Source: Streptomyces humi (GTDB lineage: Bacteria; Actinomycetota; Actinomycetes; Streptomycetales; Streptomycetaceae). Taken from it: a stretch of 41,439 bases of DNA. The stretch is from the NCBI RefSeq assembly GCF_001005085.2, contig NZ_LBMU02000034.1, positions 1-41,439 of the forward strand, written 5' to 3'. Under the pieces are notes generated by a model that was given only the letters and a program-made list of their open reading frames with translations, was not told the origin of the DNA and searched no databases. Of this stretch, positions 1 through 6,330 are shown piece by piece (the first letter of the stretch is position 1; every line of letters begins with the position of its first letter). The position numbers and the translations under genes were made by a program.

Positions 1-98
1 CCGACTGAGACCGCTCCGACTGAGACCGCTCCGACTGAGACCGCTCCGACTGAGACCGCCCCGACTGAGACCGCTCCGACTGAGACCGCCCCGACTGA
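1..98. repeat. 15-bp tandem repeat (6 full copies plus a partial)
   Basis: The unit CCGACTGAGACCGCT is repeated head to tail six times from base 1 (copies 4 and 6 end in C), then breaks down after CCGACTGA. Forward frame 1 reads the array as Pro-Thr-Glu-Thr-Ala repeats and stays open to a TAG at 505-507. It could therefore be the end of a repeat-rich secreted protein that starts outside the window, but it could equally be non-coding. The array touches the window edge, so its full length is unknown. Confidence 0.9.
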
Positions 99-124
99 CG
101 CAGTCCGCCGACGACGGACCGGCC

Positions 125-311
125 GTGGCGTCCGCGCGGCTTGGCGGTGGTGTCCGCGCGGCTTGGCGGTGGCTCCCGTGCGGCCTGCGGTGGCTCGTCC
201 GCGGCCTGCGGTGGCTTGTCCGCGGCCTGCGGTCGCGTCCGCGCGGCCTGGCGGTGGCTCCCGTGCGGCTTGTTGTCGCGTCCGTGCGGCCTGCGGTGGC
301 TTGTTCGCGGC
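125..311. repeat. degenerate 20-23 bp tandem repeats
   Basis: About nine imperfect copies of a unit like GTCCGCGGCCTGCGGTGGCT fill the space between the 15-bp array and the stop codon of the next gene. The copies differ by small substitutions and 1-3 bp length changes. Nothing in this stretch looks like a gene on its own. It may be slippage-generated DNA downstream of the minus-strand gene ending at 312. Confidence 0.7.
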
Positions 312-1106
312 CTACTTGTTCTTGCCGTTGCCCTGGCCGCCGCCCGCCTGGTCGCTCCCGTTCCCGTTTCCGTTCTCGTTCCCGCTTCCGCTTCCGCTCC
401 CGGGGGTGTTCTTGTCGGAGGCGCCGGTGTCGTTCTTGGCGGACCTGCCCGAACCGGTCGAGCCGCTCGGCGTGGCCGTCGCCCCGCTCAGCTGCCCGGC
501 ACAGTAGGCGCCGACCCGGTCCGCGCCCCCGGCGGCCGCGACGAGCCGCTGCCAGGCCGTCGAGCCGAGCGCCTTGCCGTGGTCCTGGACCTGTGCGTAG
601 GCGCGGCAGTGGGCCTCGGTGTCCTGGGCGGTGGCGGGCCGGTCCGCGGGCCGGGCGCCGCCCGCGGACGGTGACGGCTCCGCGCCGCCCGGCCGGCCGG
701 AGCCGGCCGCCGACGGGCGCGCCGTGACCCGGCCGGTGTCCGCATCCTCGGTGGAGGAGCCGACGGAACCGACGGCCGCGACCGCCGCACCGCTCAGGGC
801 GAGACCGGCGAACGCCACGCCGAACGTCAGCTTCAGCGGGCGCCGGGCCCGCCGCTGCCCGGCGGGCCGCCAGTCGTCCCGGCGCCGGGTACGGGCCTGG
901 TGCGCGCCCGCGGCACGGGCGGCCCGGAAGGCGGCCACGGCCCGCTGCTCGGTGCCGGCGGCGAGTTCGTCGGCGCGGATGACGGCGGCGAGGACCGTCT
1001 CCAGCACGCCGGCGTCGTCACGCACGTCCGCCGGGCCGGACCAGGCGTCGCCGTTCCGCGCACGCCGACGGTCTCGTACCCCCTCGCCGTCCCGCCGCTC
1101 GCTCAT
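312..1106 (-). CDS. single-pass membrane protein linked to the ECF sigma gene
   Basis: The product has 264 residues. Residues about 1-90 are a charged, Arg-rich cytoplasmic part. One hydrophobic segment follows at about 92-113 (LTFGVAFAGLALSGAAVAAV). The outer part is Ser/Pro/Ala-rich, then has a compact stretch with two cysteines (HCRAY and YCAGQL) that could form a disulfide, then a Gly/Asn/Ser-rich low-complexity tail. The ATG at 1106 has GGAAGC just upstream. The gene lies 58 bp downstream of the sigma gene on the same strand, so the two are probably co-transcribed. A one-helix partner of an ECF sigma factor is often its anti-sigma factor, but no zinc-binding (ZAS) motif is visible here. 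That role is an inference from position only. Confidence 0.75.
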   Translation of the reverse strand: MSERRDGEGVRDRRRARNGDAWSGPADVRDDAGVLETVLAAVIRADELAAGTEQRAVAAFRAARAAGAHQARTRRRDDWRPAGQRRARRPLKLTFGVAFAGLALSGAAVAAVGSVGSSTEDADTGRVTARPSAAGSGRPGGAEPSPSAGGARPADRPATAQDTEAHCRAYAQVQDHGKALGSTAWQRLVAAAGGADRVGAYCAGQLSGATATPSGSTGSGRSAKNDTGASDKNTPGSGSGSGNENGNGNGSDQAGGGQGNGKNK

Positions 1107-1164
1107 GTCCGCTTCCGTTTCTGTTTCTGTTCCTGTTTCCGGCGATCACCGTCACCGACGTCGT

Positions 1165-1815
1165 TCATGCCGAATCCCCAAGCGTGCGGGAGGCCCCATC
1201 CGTCACACCCTCCTCCGCTTCACCGCCGATGCCCAGCTGGCGTGCGAGGCGTCTGAGGCCCCGGTGGGCCGCCGTGCGCACCGCTCCGGGGCGCTTGCCG
1301 AGGACCCGCGCGGCGGCGGGACCGTCCAGGCCGACGACGACCCGCAGGAGCACGGCCTCGGCCTGGTCTTGAGGCAGCCCGCGGACCAGTTCCAGGGCGC
1401 GCTCGGTCGAGATGGACTCCAGAGCCTGCTCGGGGGTGTTGTGCGGGCTGGGCAGCTCCAGCACGTCCTGGTCGGTCCCGACCGCCTGGGGCCGGACCCG
1501 GCGGCGCCGCAGGTGGTCCAGTGCCCGGTGCCGGGCGATGGTCGCGGTCCAGCCGCGGAAACCGGCCCCGTCACCCTTGAAGCGTCCGATGTCCCGGGCT
1601 ATCTCCAGCCAGGCGTCCGACGCCACGTCCTCCGCGTCGTCGCCGACGATTCCGCGGAGGTAGCCGAGCAGGTTCGGCTGCACGATCCGGTAGGCGACCG
1701 CGAAGGCGGCCTCGTCGCCCTCCTGGGCCCGCGTGACCGCGGCGCCCAGATCCCCGTCGTACTCCTGCACGCGCCGGGGTTGCCGTACCTGGCCCAAGAT
1801 TGCCCTCGTTCGCAC
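1165..1815 (-). CDS. ECF-type RNA polymerase sigma factor
   Basis: The 216-residue product has the two-domain layout of sigma-70 family group IV factors. Region 2 is at about residues 30-100 (GYLRGIVGDDAEDVASDAWL, then FRGWTATIARHRALDHLRRR, which would contact the -10 element). Region 4 is at about 135-195 (LVRGLPQDQAEAVLLRVVVG, then a helix-turn-helix around AAARVLGKRPGAVRTAAHRG). It should redirect RNA polymerase to its own promoter set. The longest start is the GTG at 1815. A TTG at 1797 is better placed behind GAGGG (spacing 5), so the true protein may be 210 residues. A GGGAAC at 1908-1913 on the same strand resembles the -35 of ECF promoters and could reflect autoregulation. The target regulon cannot be read from the sequence. 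Confidence 0.88.
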   Translation of the reverse strand: MRTRAILGQVRQPRRVQEYDGDLGAAVTRAQEGDEAAFAVAYRIVQPNLLGYLRGIVGDDAEDVASDAWLEIARDIGRFKGDGAGFRGWTATIARHRALDHLRRRRVRPQAVGTDQDVLELPSPHNTPEQALESISTERALELVRGLPQDQAEAVLLRVVVGLDGPAAARVLGKRPGAVRTAAHRGLRRLARQLGIGGEAEEGVTDGASRTLGDSA

Positions 1816-1907
1816 CGATCACAGCCGAGTCCACGCCGTCCGTCGTGCTCCGGTCCCATCGACGGCCTCATCGTGACCAGCGTGCGGGCACACAGAAGTG
1901 TCACAAC

Positions 1908-1913
1908 GTTCCC
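1908..1913 (-). promoter_or_regulatory. possible ECF-type -35 element upstream of the sigma gene
   Basis: On the minus strand this reads GGGAAC, about 95 bp upstream of the sigma start. GGAAC is the usual -35 core recognised by ECF sigma factors. The matching -10 is not clear at 16-17 bp spacing, so this is a weak candidate for autoregulation. Confidence 0.3.
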
Positions 1914-1964
1914 GGTTCTCCTGTGACGGGTGATGCTCCGGCCCCTCCGTGCGCTCCTCCTGGC

Positions 1965-2444
1965 ATGAGCGCGTACCTCCGTCTGCGTGCGGTGCCGGCC
2001 CCCGCACTGCGCAACAGCCCGGCCTGGCTGGAACGGCTTTTCACGAGCGCCCCCGGGACCGTCCCGCACCGGGCGGGGCGGCACCGCGAGGAGGTGCTGG
2101 ACACCCGCTGCCCGGACCAGGAGCGCATCTACGCCGGAGCGCCACCGCACGGTCCGGACGTGGTGCTCGGCGGGCGCCCGGTGTTCCGGACCGGCCGGCA
2201 CGCACCGCCGCTGCTGGTGCTGACGGCCGCCCGGACCCGCGGGGTGGCCGGATTCCTGACGGCCGCCGACTTCGACGCCCTGTGGGACACCGCCAGGGGC
2301 ACTCTGCTGCCCCGCTACGGAGGGGAGGGCGCGGAGCCCGAGGCGCGGCGGGCCTTCGCCGAGGCGCACCAGGAACTGAGGGCGTTCTACGTCCGCACGG
2401 CCGAGCACGGGGACGCGGTGGTGAAGTGGCCGTCCGAGCCGTGA
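1965..2444 (+). CDS. DUF1877-like (YfbM-type) protein
   Basis: The product has 159 residues from the ATG at 1965. The opening (SAYLRLRAVPAPALRNSPAW), the central VVLGGRPV, the GFLTAADFDALWDTA segment and the ending FYVRTAEHGDAVVKW are the pattern I associate with the DUF1877 family of small cytoplasmic proteins. Their function is not firmly known. The frame is open further upstream to 1800, but that extension runs into the divergent sigma promoter region and looks non-coding. The next gene downstream is a SUKH-family protein. DUF1877 and SUKH proteins are both often found as stand-alone genes near polymorphic-toxin loci, so an immunity-type role is possible but unproven. Confidence 0.65.
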   Translation: MSAYLRLRAVPAPALRNSPAWLERLFTSAPGTVPHRAGRHREEVLDTRCPDQERIYAGAPPHGPDVVLGGRPVFRTGRHAPPLLVLTAARTRGVAGFLTAADFDALWDTARGTLLPRYGGEGAEPEARRAFAEAHQELRAFYVRTAEHGDAVVKWPSEP

Positions 2445-2534
2445 GGGGCGCCGGCCCGGACCGACGGTTGATGCCGTGACCCGGCCGCACTACGTTGGCG
2501 GCCGGCGAGGGCGATCGATCGAGGCGGGGACCGC

Positions 2535-3119
2535 ATGGCAGGGCTGAGTGACCTCGTGGAGCTGTTCGGTCCGCCGCCGGCTCGCACAGCGCTTCCGGAG
2601 GACTGGGCCGAGGTCGAGGAGTACGTCGGCTCGGCGCTGCCGGGTGACTTCAAGGCGTTCCTGGACGCCTACGGGCCGGGCGTGATCTGCGGCGAGCTGG
2701 TCGTCTTCCACCCGCGCGGCGCCGGCGCCCTGCTGACGAGGATGCGGCAGATCCACGCGAGGTTCGGCGCGTCATGGCGAAGCGCCCCGGACGCGTACCC
2801 GTTCCGTTTCCACCCCGCCCCCGGCGGCCTCGTCTCCTGGGGGTACGACCACTCGGGCGACGAGCACTTCTTCTGGCCGTGCGCCCCGGAGCCGGACCAC
2901 TGGAAGGTCGTCACCAACGTCAACGGAGCCGACCCCGAGATCTTCGACGGTACCTTCACCGACTTCGTCCTCTCCTTCACCACGCGCCTGCGCGACGCGG
3001 ACCCCCGCGACGGCCTCGATCCGGACGCCCTGGAGTTCCTCGAACCGGAGGACCTGGACGAACTGGCGGCCCTCGGCGAATCCGCCCCGGTCACCCCGAG
3101 CTTCGAACCGTCCCCTTGA
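2535..3119 (+). CDS. SMI1/KNR4 (SUKH) family protein
   Basis: The 194-residue product starts at an ATG behind GGCGGGG. The N-terminal half carries the SUKH signature: ALPGDFKAFLDAYGPGVI (about 37-54), then a strand ending in ELVVFHP. Further on are the aromatic stretch LVSWGYDHSGDEHFFW and DGTFTDFVLSFTTRL. SUKH proteins in bacteria are mainly immunity proteins that bind and block nuclease-type polymorphic toxins; others are orphan genes. No toxin gene lies beside it here, so it is an orphan copy next to a DUF1877-like gene. The C-terminal 25 residues are acidic and disordered. Confidence 0.82.
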   Translation: MAGLSDLVELFGPPPARTALPEDWAEVEEYVGSALPGDFKAFLDAYGPGVICGELVVFHPRGAGALLTRMRQIHARFGASWRSAPDAYPFRFHPAPGGLVSWGYDHSGDEHFFWPCAPEPDHWKVVTNVNGADPEIFDGTFTDFVLSFTTRLRDADPRDGLDPDALEFLEPEDLDELAALGESAPVTPSFEPSP

Positions 3120-3162
3120 CGGCGGCTGTCTCCCCGGACCCGGCGAGTGAGACGGGCGCGGC

Positions 3163-3234
3163 GGTGGTTGCCGGTGCAGCGGTGGTTGCCGGTACAGCGT
3201 TGGTTGCCGGTACGGCTGCTGGTTGCCGGTACGG
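3163..3234. repeat. four 18-bp tandem repeats
   Basis: The unit GGTGGTTGCCGGTACAGC is repeated four times (3163, 3181, 3199, 3217) with one to three changes per copy, in the non-coding gap after the SUKH gene. I see no hairpin in it. It looks like a slippage array. Confidence 0.8.
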
Positions 3235-3388
3235 CCTCGTGCTGGGCCGTACGGGGCTGTTTGGCCGACGAAGCGGGATTCCCTGCTGGGCGTCGCGCGG
3301 GTCAGAGGCCCTGGGCCTGTGATCATGGAGCGTTCATTGAAGTGATCGACGACGAGCTCCGGGTCGCGGGGGCCGATGTGCCGCCGCC

Positions 3389-4222
3389 GTGGGGCGCTCG
3401 CGGGAACGCGCTGTAGGTGATGTGGTGAGCTGGTTGACCTCGCTGCCGGCGGTGGCGCTGATTGTGGGCGGGCTCTTGGCCGCCCTTCTGGTCGCGGCTG
3501 TGGCGCGGGTCGGCGTCCGGGCGCTCGTACCGGTCGGAGAACAGGACCGGGTGCCGCAGATCGCCACGCCTCTGATGCCGACACTCGGCGCCGCCTTCGC
3601 GATCTTCGCGGCACTCTCACTGGCCAGCGAGGCCGGCTACCTGCGCGCAGCCGAGGGACTGGTGAGCGACGAGGCGGCCGCGGCTTCCCGCCTGGCATGG
3701 GCGGCGACAAGTCCGCGGGTCCACTCGGAGCCGATCCATGCCGCGCTGCTGGACTACTTGCGGACCACGCGGGCCAGGGAATGGGAGGGTACAGCCGCGT
3801 CGTCCGGTGACTACCCGGCCACCGCTCGCGCGATCGCACGGCTGGAGCGGACTGTGCGCGCCGAGGCGGCCCGGCCCGAGGTGGGAACCGCGACGGACAC
3901 GGAGCTGGTGGTTTCCCTGGACGGCGTCACCAGTAGTCGTCGCGCCCGCGTCGCGGCTGCCGGGCACGAGGTTCCCACGCTCTACGTCGTCACGCTCATG
4001 GCCAGCGGACTGGCGTTGATCGTGAACTCCGGCGCCCTGGTCTTCCGCAGCAGCCTGCGAACGTCACTGCTCATCGTGGGTGTCGCGAGTGTGGTCGGGC
4101 TGAGCCTGGCGTTGCTCTTCGCACTCAGCGCGCCTTGGCGCGGACCGTTCATCGTCAGCGGCCATCCGCTCGACGCCATCATCGGGGACCTGAAGTCCGG
4201 CTTCTTCGGCGGTAGACCGTAG
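3389..4222 (+). CDS. DUF4239-like integral membrane protein
   Basis: The product has up to 277 residues. It has two N-terminal hydrophobic segments (about 19-42 and 62-80), a soluble middle of about 110 residues with EAGYLRAAEGLVSDEAAAAS and HAALLDYLRTTRAREW, and two C-terminal segments (about 197-217 and 226-246). This 2+2 layout, with a helical loop between, matches the DUF4239 (bestrophin-like) family, whose role is unknown. The longest start is the GTG at 3389. The GTG at 3425, four bases behind AGGTGA, is a better-supported start and would remove 12 residues. A strong hairpin follows the stop codon. Confidence 0.75.
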   Translation: MGRSRERAVGDVVSWLTSLPAVALIVGGLLAALLVAAVARVGVRALVPVGEQDRVPQIATPLMPTLGAAFAIFAALSLASEAGYLRAAEGLVSDEAAAASRLAWAATSPRVHSEPIHAALLDYLRTTRAREWEGTAASSGDYPATARAIARLERTVRAEAARPEVGTATDTELVVSLDGVTSSRRARVAAAGHEVPTLYVVTLMASGLALIVNSGALVFRSSLRTSLLIVGVASVVGLSLALLFALSAPWRGPFIVSGHPLDAIIGDLKSGFFGGRP

Positions 4223-4244
4223 ACGGCGGACGACGAACGCCAGA

Positions 4245-4273
4245 GGGCCGGACCGCTTTCGCGGTCCGGCCCC
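4245..4273 (+). terminator. hairpin terminator after the DUF4239-like gene
   Basis: GGGCCGGACCGC and GCGGTCCGGCCCC pair perfectly around a TTTC loop, 22 bp after the stop codon. There is no T-run, as is common for Streptomyces terminators. Confidence 0.75.
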
Positions 4274-4278
4274 CTGGG

Positions 4279-4293
4279 CTGGCGGAGGATACG
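4279..4293. other. candidate attL: 15-bp copy of the tRNA-Ser 3' end
   Basis: CTGGCGGAGGATACG here is identical to 6013-6027, which is the acceptor stem, discriminator and encoded CCA of tRNA-Ser(GGA). The two copies face the same way and enclose Rep and integrase remnants, as expected for the attL and attR ends of an element that integrated into the tRNA 3' end. A gene fragment on the minus strand breaks off exactly at this repeat. Confidence 0.65.
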
Positions 4294-4412
4294 GCGGCTG
4301 AGGGTGCGTACCGTCATGGTTCCCCGAGGTGGCCACGTAGTCGACGGTGATGGGTGCGTCGGCGTCGATGGCGTGGGCGAGCCGGCGGACGTCGCGGTAC
4401 GGCAGGTGCTTC
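4294..4412 (-). pseudogene. fragment of a WYL-domain protein
   Basis: Reading leftward from about 4412, the minus strand encodes AKHLPYRDVRRLAHAIDADA, then APITVDYVATSGN. A one-base frame change follows, then TVRTLS. This resembles the WYL ligand-sensing domain found in many actinobacterial regulators and helicase-associated proteins. The expected continuation (an aromatic WCxLR segment) is absent because the reading stops at the 15-bp tRNA-derived repeat at 4279-4293. No start codon with a ribosome site lies upstream. It is a short remnant cut off at the element boundary. Confidence 0.5.
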
Positions 4413-4434
4413 GCCCACCCTGCGACGAGGAGAC

Positions 4435-4524
4435 ATGGCACCGGTCCGCAAGGGATCACGACGGATCGATGTCGACGGCACGCCCTACCGAGGTAAGTGC
4501 GGCATGATCGCAGTCATGTCTTGA
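4435..4524 (+). pseudogene. 5'-end fragment of a small conserved gene
   Basis: An ATG well placed behind GAGGAG opens a 29-codon frame starting MAPVRKGSRRIDVDGTPYR, after which the text becomes unrelated and stops at a TGA. The KGSRxIxVDGxxYR opening is what I recall as the N-terminus of a family of Streptomyces proteins of unknown function, usually followed by WxVR. Here only the first 19 or so codons survive. The ribosome site is intact, so a short peptide could still be made. Confidence 0.45.
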
Positions 4525-4533
4525 GGGGGACTG

Positions 4534-4926
4534 ATGAGTGCCTGCGTAGCTTTGGCCGTCTTCTTCGGCCTGCTGGGTCTGATCCCGGCGGGGAAGGCGC
4601 GAGGCGTCCGTCACCTCGTAGCACATGGCGAGCGCGCACCCGGTGTGTGCGACTACGTCACCTGGGACGACGGCAACGCGAGCGCCTGGTGTTCGTTCGT
4701 CACTCCGGACGGCAAGAACAGACAGGTTGTGGTTCAGGGGTATGGATCTCCACGATTCGAGGCTGGCGACGTGGTGGAGATCGTCTACTGGAAGGACAGA
4801 CCGCGTACCGCGGTGGTGGTACAGAACGAGGAGAACTACCGGCGCATCCACATCGTCGCTGCAATCGTCTGCTCCGTACTGGCCGGCGTTTTCGCGCTGG
4901 CCGCGGTCCTGGCCTCAGCGCTCTAG
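4534..4926 (+). CDS. small two-helix membrane protein (DUF3592-like)
   Basis: The product has 130 residues with an ATG behind a strong GAGGGGGA site. It has an N-terminal hydrophobic segment (about 3-19), a soluble middle of about 85 residues with SAWCSFVTPDGKNRQVVVQG and FEAGDVVEIVYWKDRPRTAV, and a C-terminal segment (about 105-129). A beta-rich extracellular-type domain between two helices, with VEIxYxxxxP near its end, matches the DUF3592 type. It is the only intact gene between the two tRNA-Ser-derived repeats, so it may be cargo of the decayed element. Its function is unknown. Confidence 0.7.
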   Translation: MSACVALAVFFGLLGLIPAGKARGVRHLVAHGERAPGVCDYVTWDDGNASAWCSFVTPDGKNRQVVVQGYGSPRFEAGDVVEIVYWKDRPRTAVVVQNEENYRRIHIVAAIVCSVLAGVFALAAVLASAL

Positions 4927-5143
4927 AAGCTTCGGCAGCGTGACTGGTGCCATCACAACAGCTGACGCTGCCTGGGTCGACGGCAGACGGGATGGGAGCT
5001 CCCCGCGCACGCCACACCCGGCCGGCACTCGCGAACGGCGCCCTTTCCATCTCGGAGCCTGAGGACCCCGTCGGAGGCATGGCCTTGACCGTGGCCGCGC
5101 TCGCCAGTTCTCGACCCAGGGGCCGGCCCGCGCCTCGCGCGGG

Positions 5144-5520
5144 CACTTGATCTATCTCCGCCGGGAGGTAGCCAAGCGCGCGGGCTTGTCGCAGCGCCGC
5201 CTGCGTGACCATGCCCGTGTCTCGTTCGCCAAGGTCGCCGAGTACCAGAAGCGCGGCGCCGTCCACTTTCACGCCGTCATCCGCCTCGACGGCCCACAAG
5301 GCGGCGACACCCCGCCCCCGGCCTGGGCCACCGCTGAACTCCTCAGCGATGCCATTGAGGCTGCCGCGACCAAGGTCCGCGTCGACGGCCCGACCCTCGA
5401 CGGCCGCACCCACACCCTCACCTTCCGCCGCCAACTCGACGTCCGCACCATCCGCTCCGCCGACTTCGACAACGGCCAGGAACTCACCGAACGCGCCGTC
5501 GCCGCCTACATCGCCAAATA
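5144..5520 (+). pseudogene. replication initiator (RepSA-type) remnant
   Basis: The frame reads LIYLRREVAKRAGLSQRRLR, then VSFAKVAEYQKRGAVHFHAV, then a Pro-rich spacer and QLDVRTIRSADFDN, and AVAAYIAKY near 5520. The phrase AEYQKRGAVHFHAVIRLDG is typical of the replication initiators of pSAM2-family integrative elements and small Streptomyces plasmids. Those proteins are about 450 residues; here the N-terminal third is missing and the zinc-ribbon-type C-terminus is lost after AYIAKY, where the frame runs into unrelated sequence leading to the integrase. No proper start is present (TTG at 5147 only). It is an inactive internal fragment. Confidence 0.78.
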
Positions 5521-5547
5521 CTGGCTTGAGCGCCGCCGAGACCTGGC

Positions 5548-5934
5548 TTGCCGCATCCCTCGAACCCGCCCCCGCAACGGAAGGAGAACCAACCCATGGC
5601 TGAGCCCCGACTCGCCACCGTGCCCGAGACCTCCGACCACTTCGCCTCGCCGGTCGGCGGACCGCTGAGCCCCAACACCGACTTCCATGTCTGGAAGAGG
5701 CTTCTTCGGGACGCTGGCGTACGAGACGGCCGTCTCCATGACGCTCGCCACACCGCCGCGACGGTCCTGCTGATCCTCGGCGTCCCGGACGTCGTGATCG
5801 ACTCCATCATGGGTTGGGAGCCCGGCGGAGCGGCCCGGATGCGCGCGCGGTACATGCACGTGACGGGGACCATGCTCCGCAAAGTCGCGCAGCAAGTCGG
5901 CGACGCTCTTTGGGAGCTCCCGAAAACGAACTGA
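5548..5934 (+). pseudogene. tyrosine integrase, C-terminal fragment
   Basis: From about 5640 the product reads FASPVGGPLSPNTDFHVWKR, then VRDGRLHDARHTAATVLLIL, PDVVIDSIMGWEPGGAARMR and RYMHVTGTMLRKVAQQVGDA. This is the end of the catalytic domain of actinobacterial tyrosine recombinases: the HxxR box (HDAR) and the nucleophile Tyr in ARYMHV are present. The arm-binding and core-binding domains and the first catalytic Arg are gone. The ATG at 5595 behind AAGGAG may belong to the original upstream junction. The gene ends 80 bp before the tRNA-Ser 3' end, the normal int-att arrangement. It cannot encode a working integrase. Confidence 0.85.
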
Positions 5935-5958
5935 GACGGAAAGTGAGACGGAGAACGT

Positions 5959-5992
5959 CGAAGGGCCCCACTGCGGACAGTGGGGCCCTTCG
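5959..5992 (+). terminator. hairpin terminator after the integrase remnant
   Basis: CGAAGGGCCCCACT and AGTGGGGCCCTTCG pair perfectly (14 bp) around GCGGAC. It lies between the int stop and tRNA-Ser and could stop transcription from both directions. Confidence 0.85.
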
Positions 5993-6012
5993 ACATCGTG
6001 CCCGGTGAGGCA

Positions 6013-6027
6013 CTGGCGGAGGATACG
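6013..6027. other. candidate attR within tRNA-Ser
   Basis: CTGGCGGAGGATACG is the complement of the tRNA-Ser 3' acceptor strand, discriminator and CCA. It is the partner of the identical repeat at 4279-4293 (see the mobile element entry). Confidence 0.65.
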
Positions 6028-6101
6028 AGATTCGAACTCGTGAGGGGTTGCCCCCAACACGCTTTCCAAGCGTGCGCCCTAGGCCTCTAGGCGAATCCTC
6101 C
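6014..6101 (-). tRNA. tRNA-Ser (anticodon GGA)
   Basis: On the minus strand GGAGGAT at the 5' end pairs with ATCCTCC, followed by G and an encoded CCA. The anticodon loop TTGGAAA gives GGA, which reads UCC/UCU. The long variable arm (GTTGGGGGCAACCCCTC region) and the GTTCGAATC T-loop are typical of class II tRNA-Ser. A TGTAAT at 6111-6116 on the same strand is a likely -10. The 3' end is used as the attachment site of the decayed element to its left. Confidence 0.97.
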
Positions 6102-6164
6102 GCTGGGAACATTACATGACCGAGAGGAGTGCTCGCGAACTCGTTCTCACCTGCTGACGTCGGG

Positions 6165-6170
6165 TACTCT
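6165..6170 (+). promoter_or_regulatory. -10 element of the SRP RNA promoter
   Basis: TACTCT lies 7 bp upstream of the predicted 5' end of the 4.5S RNA, as expected for a vegetative -10. The -35 is less clear. Confidence 0.5.
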
Positions 6171-6177
6171 GTGCAGA

Positions 6178-6263
6178 GCCCCTCACGCGGCGCTATCTGA
6201 CTGAACTCCCCCAGGGCCGGAAGGCAGCAAGGGTAGGTCGGCTCTGGCGGGTGCGTGGGGGGC
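6178..6263 (+). ncRNA. ffs: signal recognition particle RNA (small 4.5S type)
   Basis: The conserved SRP apical domain is present: CAGGGCCGGAAGGCAGCAAG, with the GGAA tetraloop region and the asymmetric internal loop that binds Ffh. The ends pair as GCCCCTCACGC (6178-6188) with GCGTGGGGGGC (6253-6263), an 11-bp terminal helix that sets the boundaries at about 86 nt. There is no Alu domain. The RNA forms the SRP with Ffh and targets nascent membrane proteins. It sits 67 bp upstream of dnaX, the usual place in Streptomyces. Confidence 0.95.
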
Positions 6264-6315
6264 GCTTGCGTTCGCGGGCAGGAGTCCGCGGCGGGCCGGG
6301 TTGTCAGTGGCCGCC

Positions 6316-6321
6316 TATAAC
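6316..6321 (+). promoter_or_regulatory. -10 element for a leaderless dnaX transcript
   Basis: TATAAC ends 9 bp before the dnaX GTG at 6331, which would place the transcription start at or next to the start codon. No Shine-Dalgarno sequence lies between the two. Confidence 0.45.
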
Positions 6322-6330
6322 CTCGTATGT

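Larger units (their letters stand above)
4279..6027. mobile_element. degraded integrative element (AICE/pSAM2-like) at tRNA-Ser
   Basis: This 1.75-kb segment is bounded by 15-bp direct repeats of the tRNA-Ser(GGA) 3' end. It contains the middle of a RepSA-type replication initiator (5144-5520) followed by the C-terminal part of a tyrosine integrase (5548-5934) that runs toward the tRNA, the usual rep-(xis)-int-att order of actinomycete integrative and conjugative elements. Transfer, excisionase and regulatory genes are missing and both named genes are truncated, so the element is immobile on its own. Other contents are a WYL-like fragment, a truncated small gene and one intact small membrane protein that may be cargo. 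Confidence 0.72.

Noticed and set aside
1..98. CRISPR-like array
   Set aside because: The units are 15 bp, directly abutting, with no spacers and no cas genes nearby; it is a simple tandem repeat. The same applies to 37111-37178.
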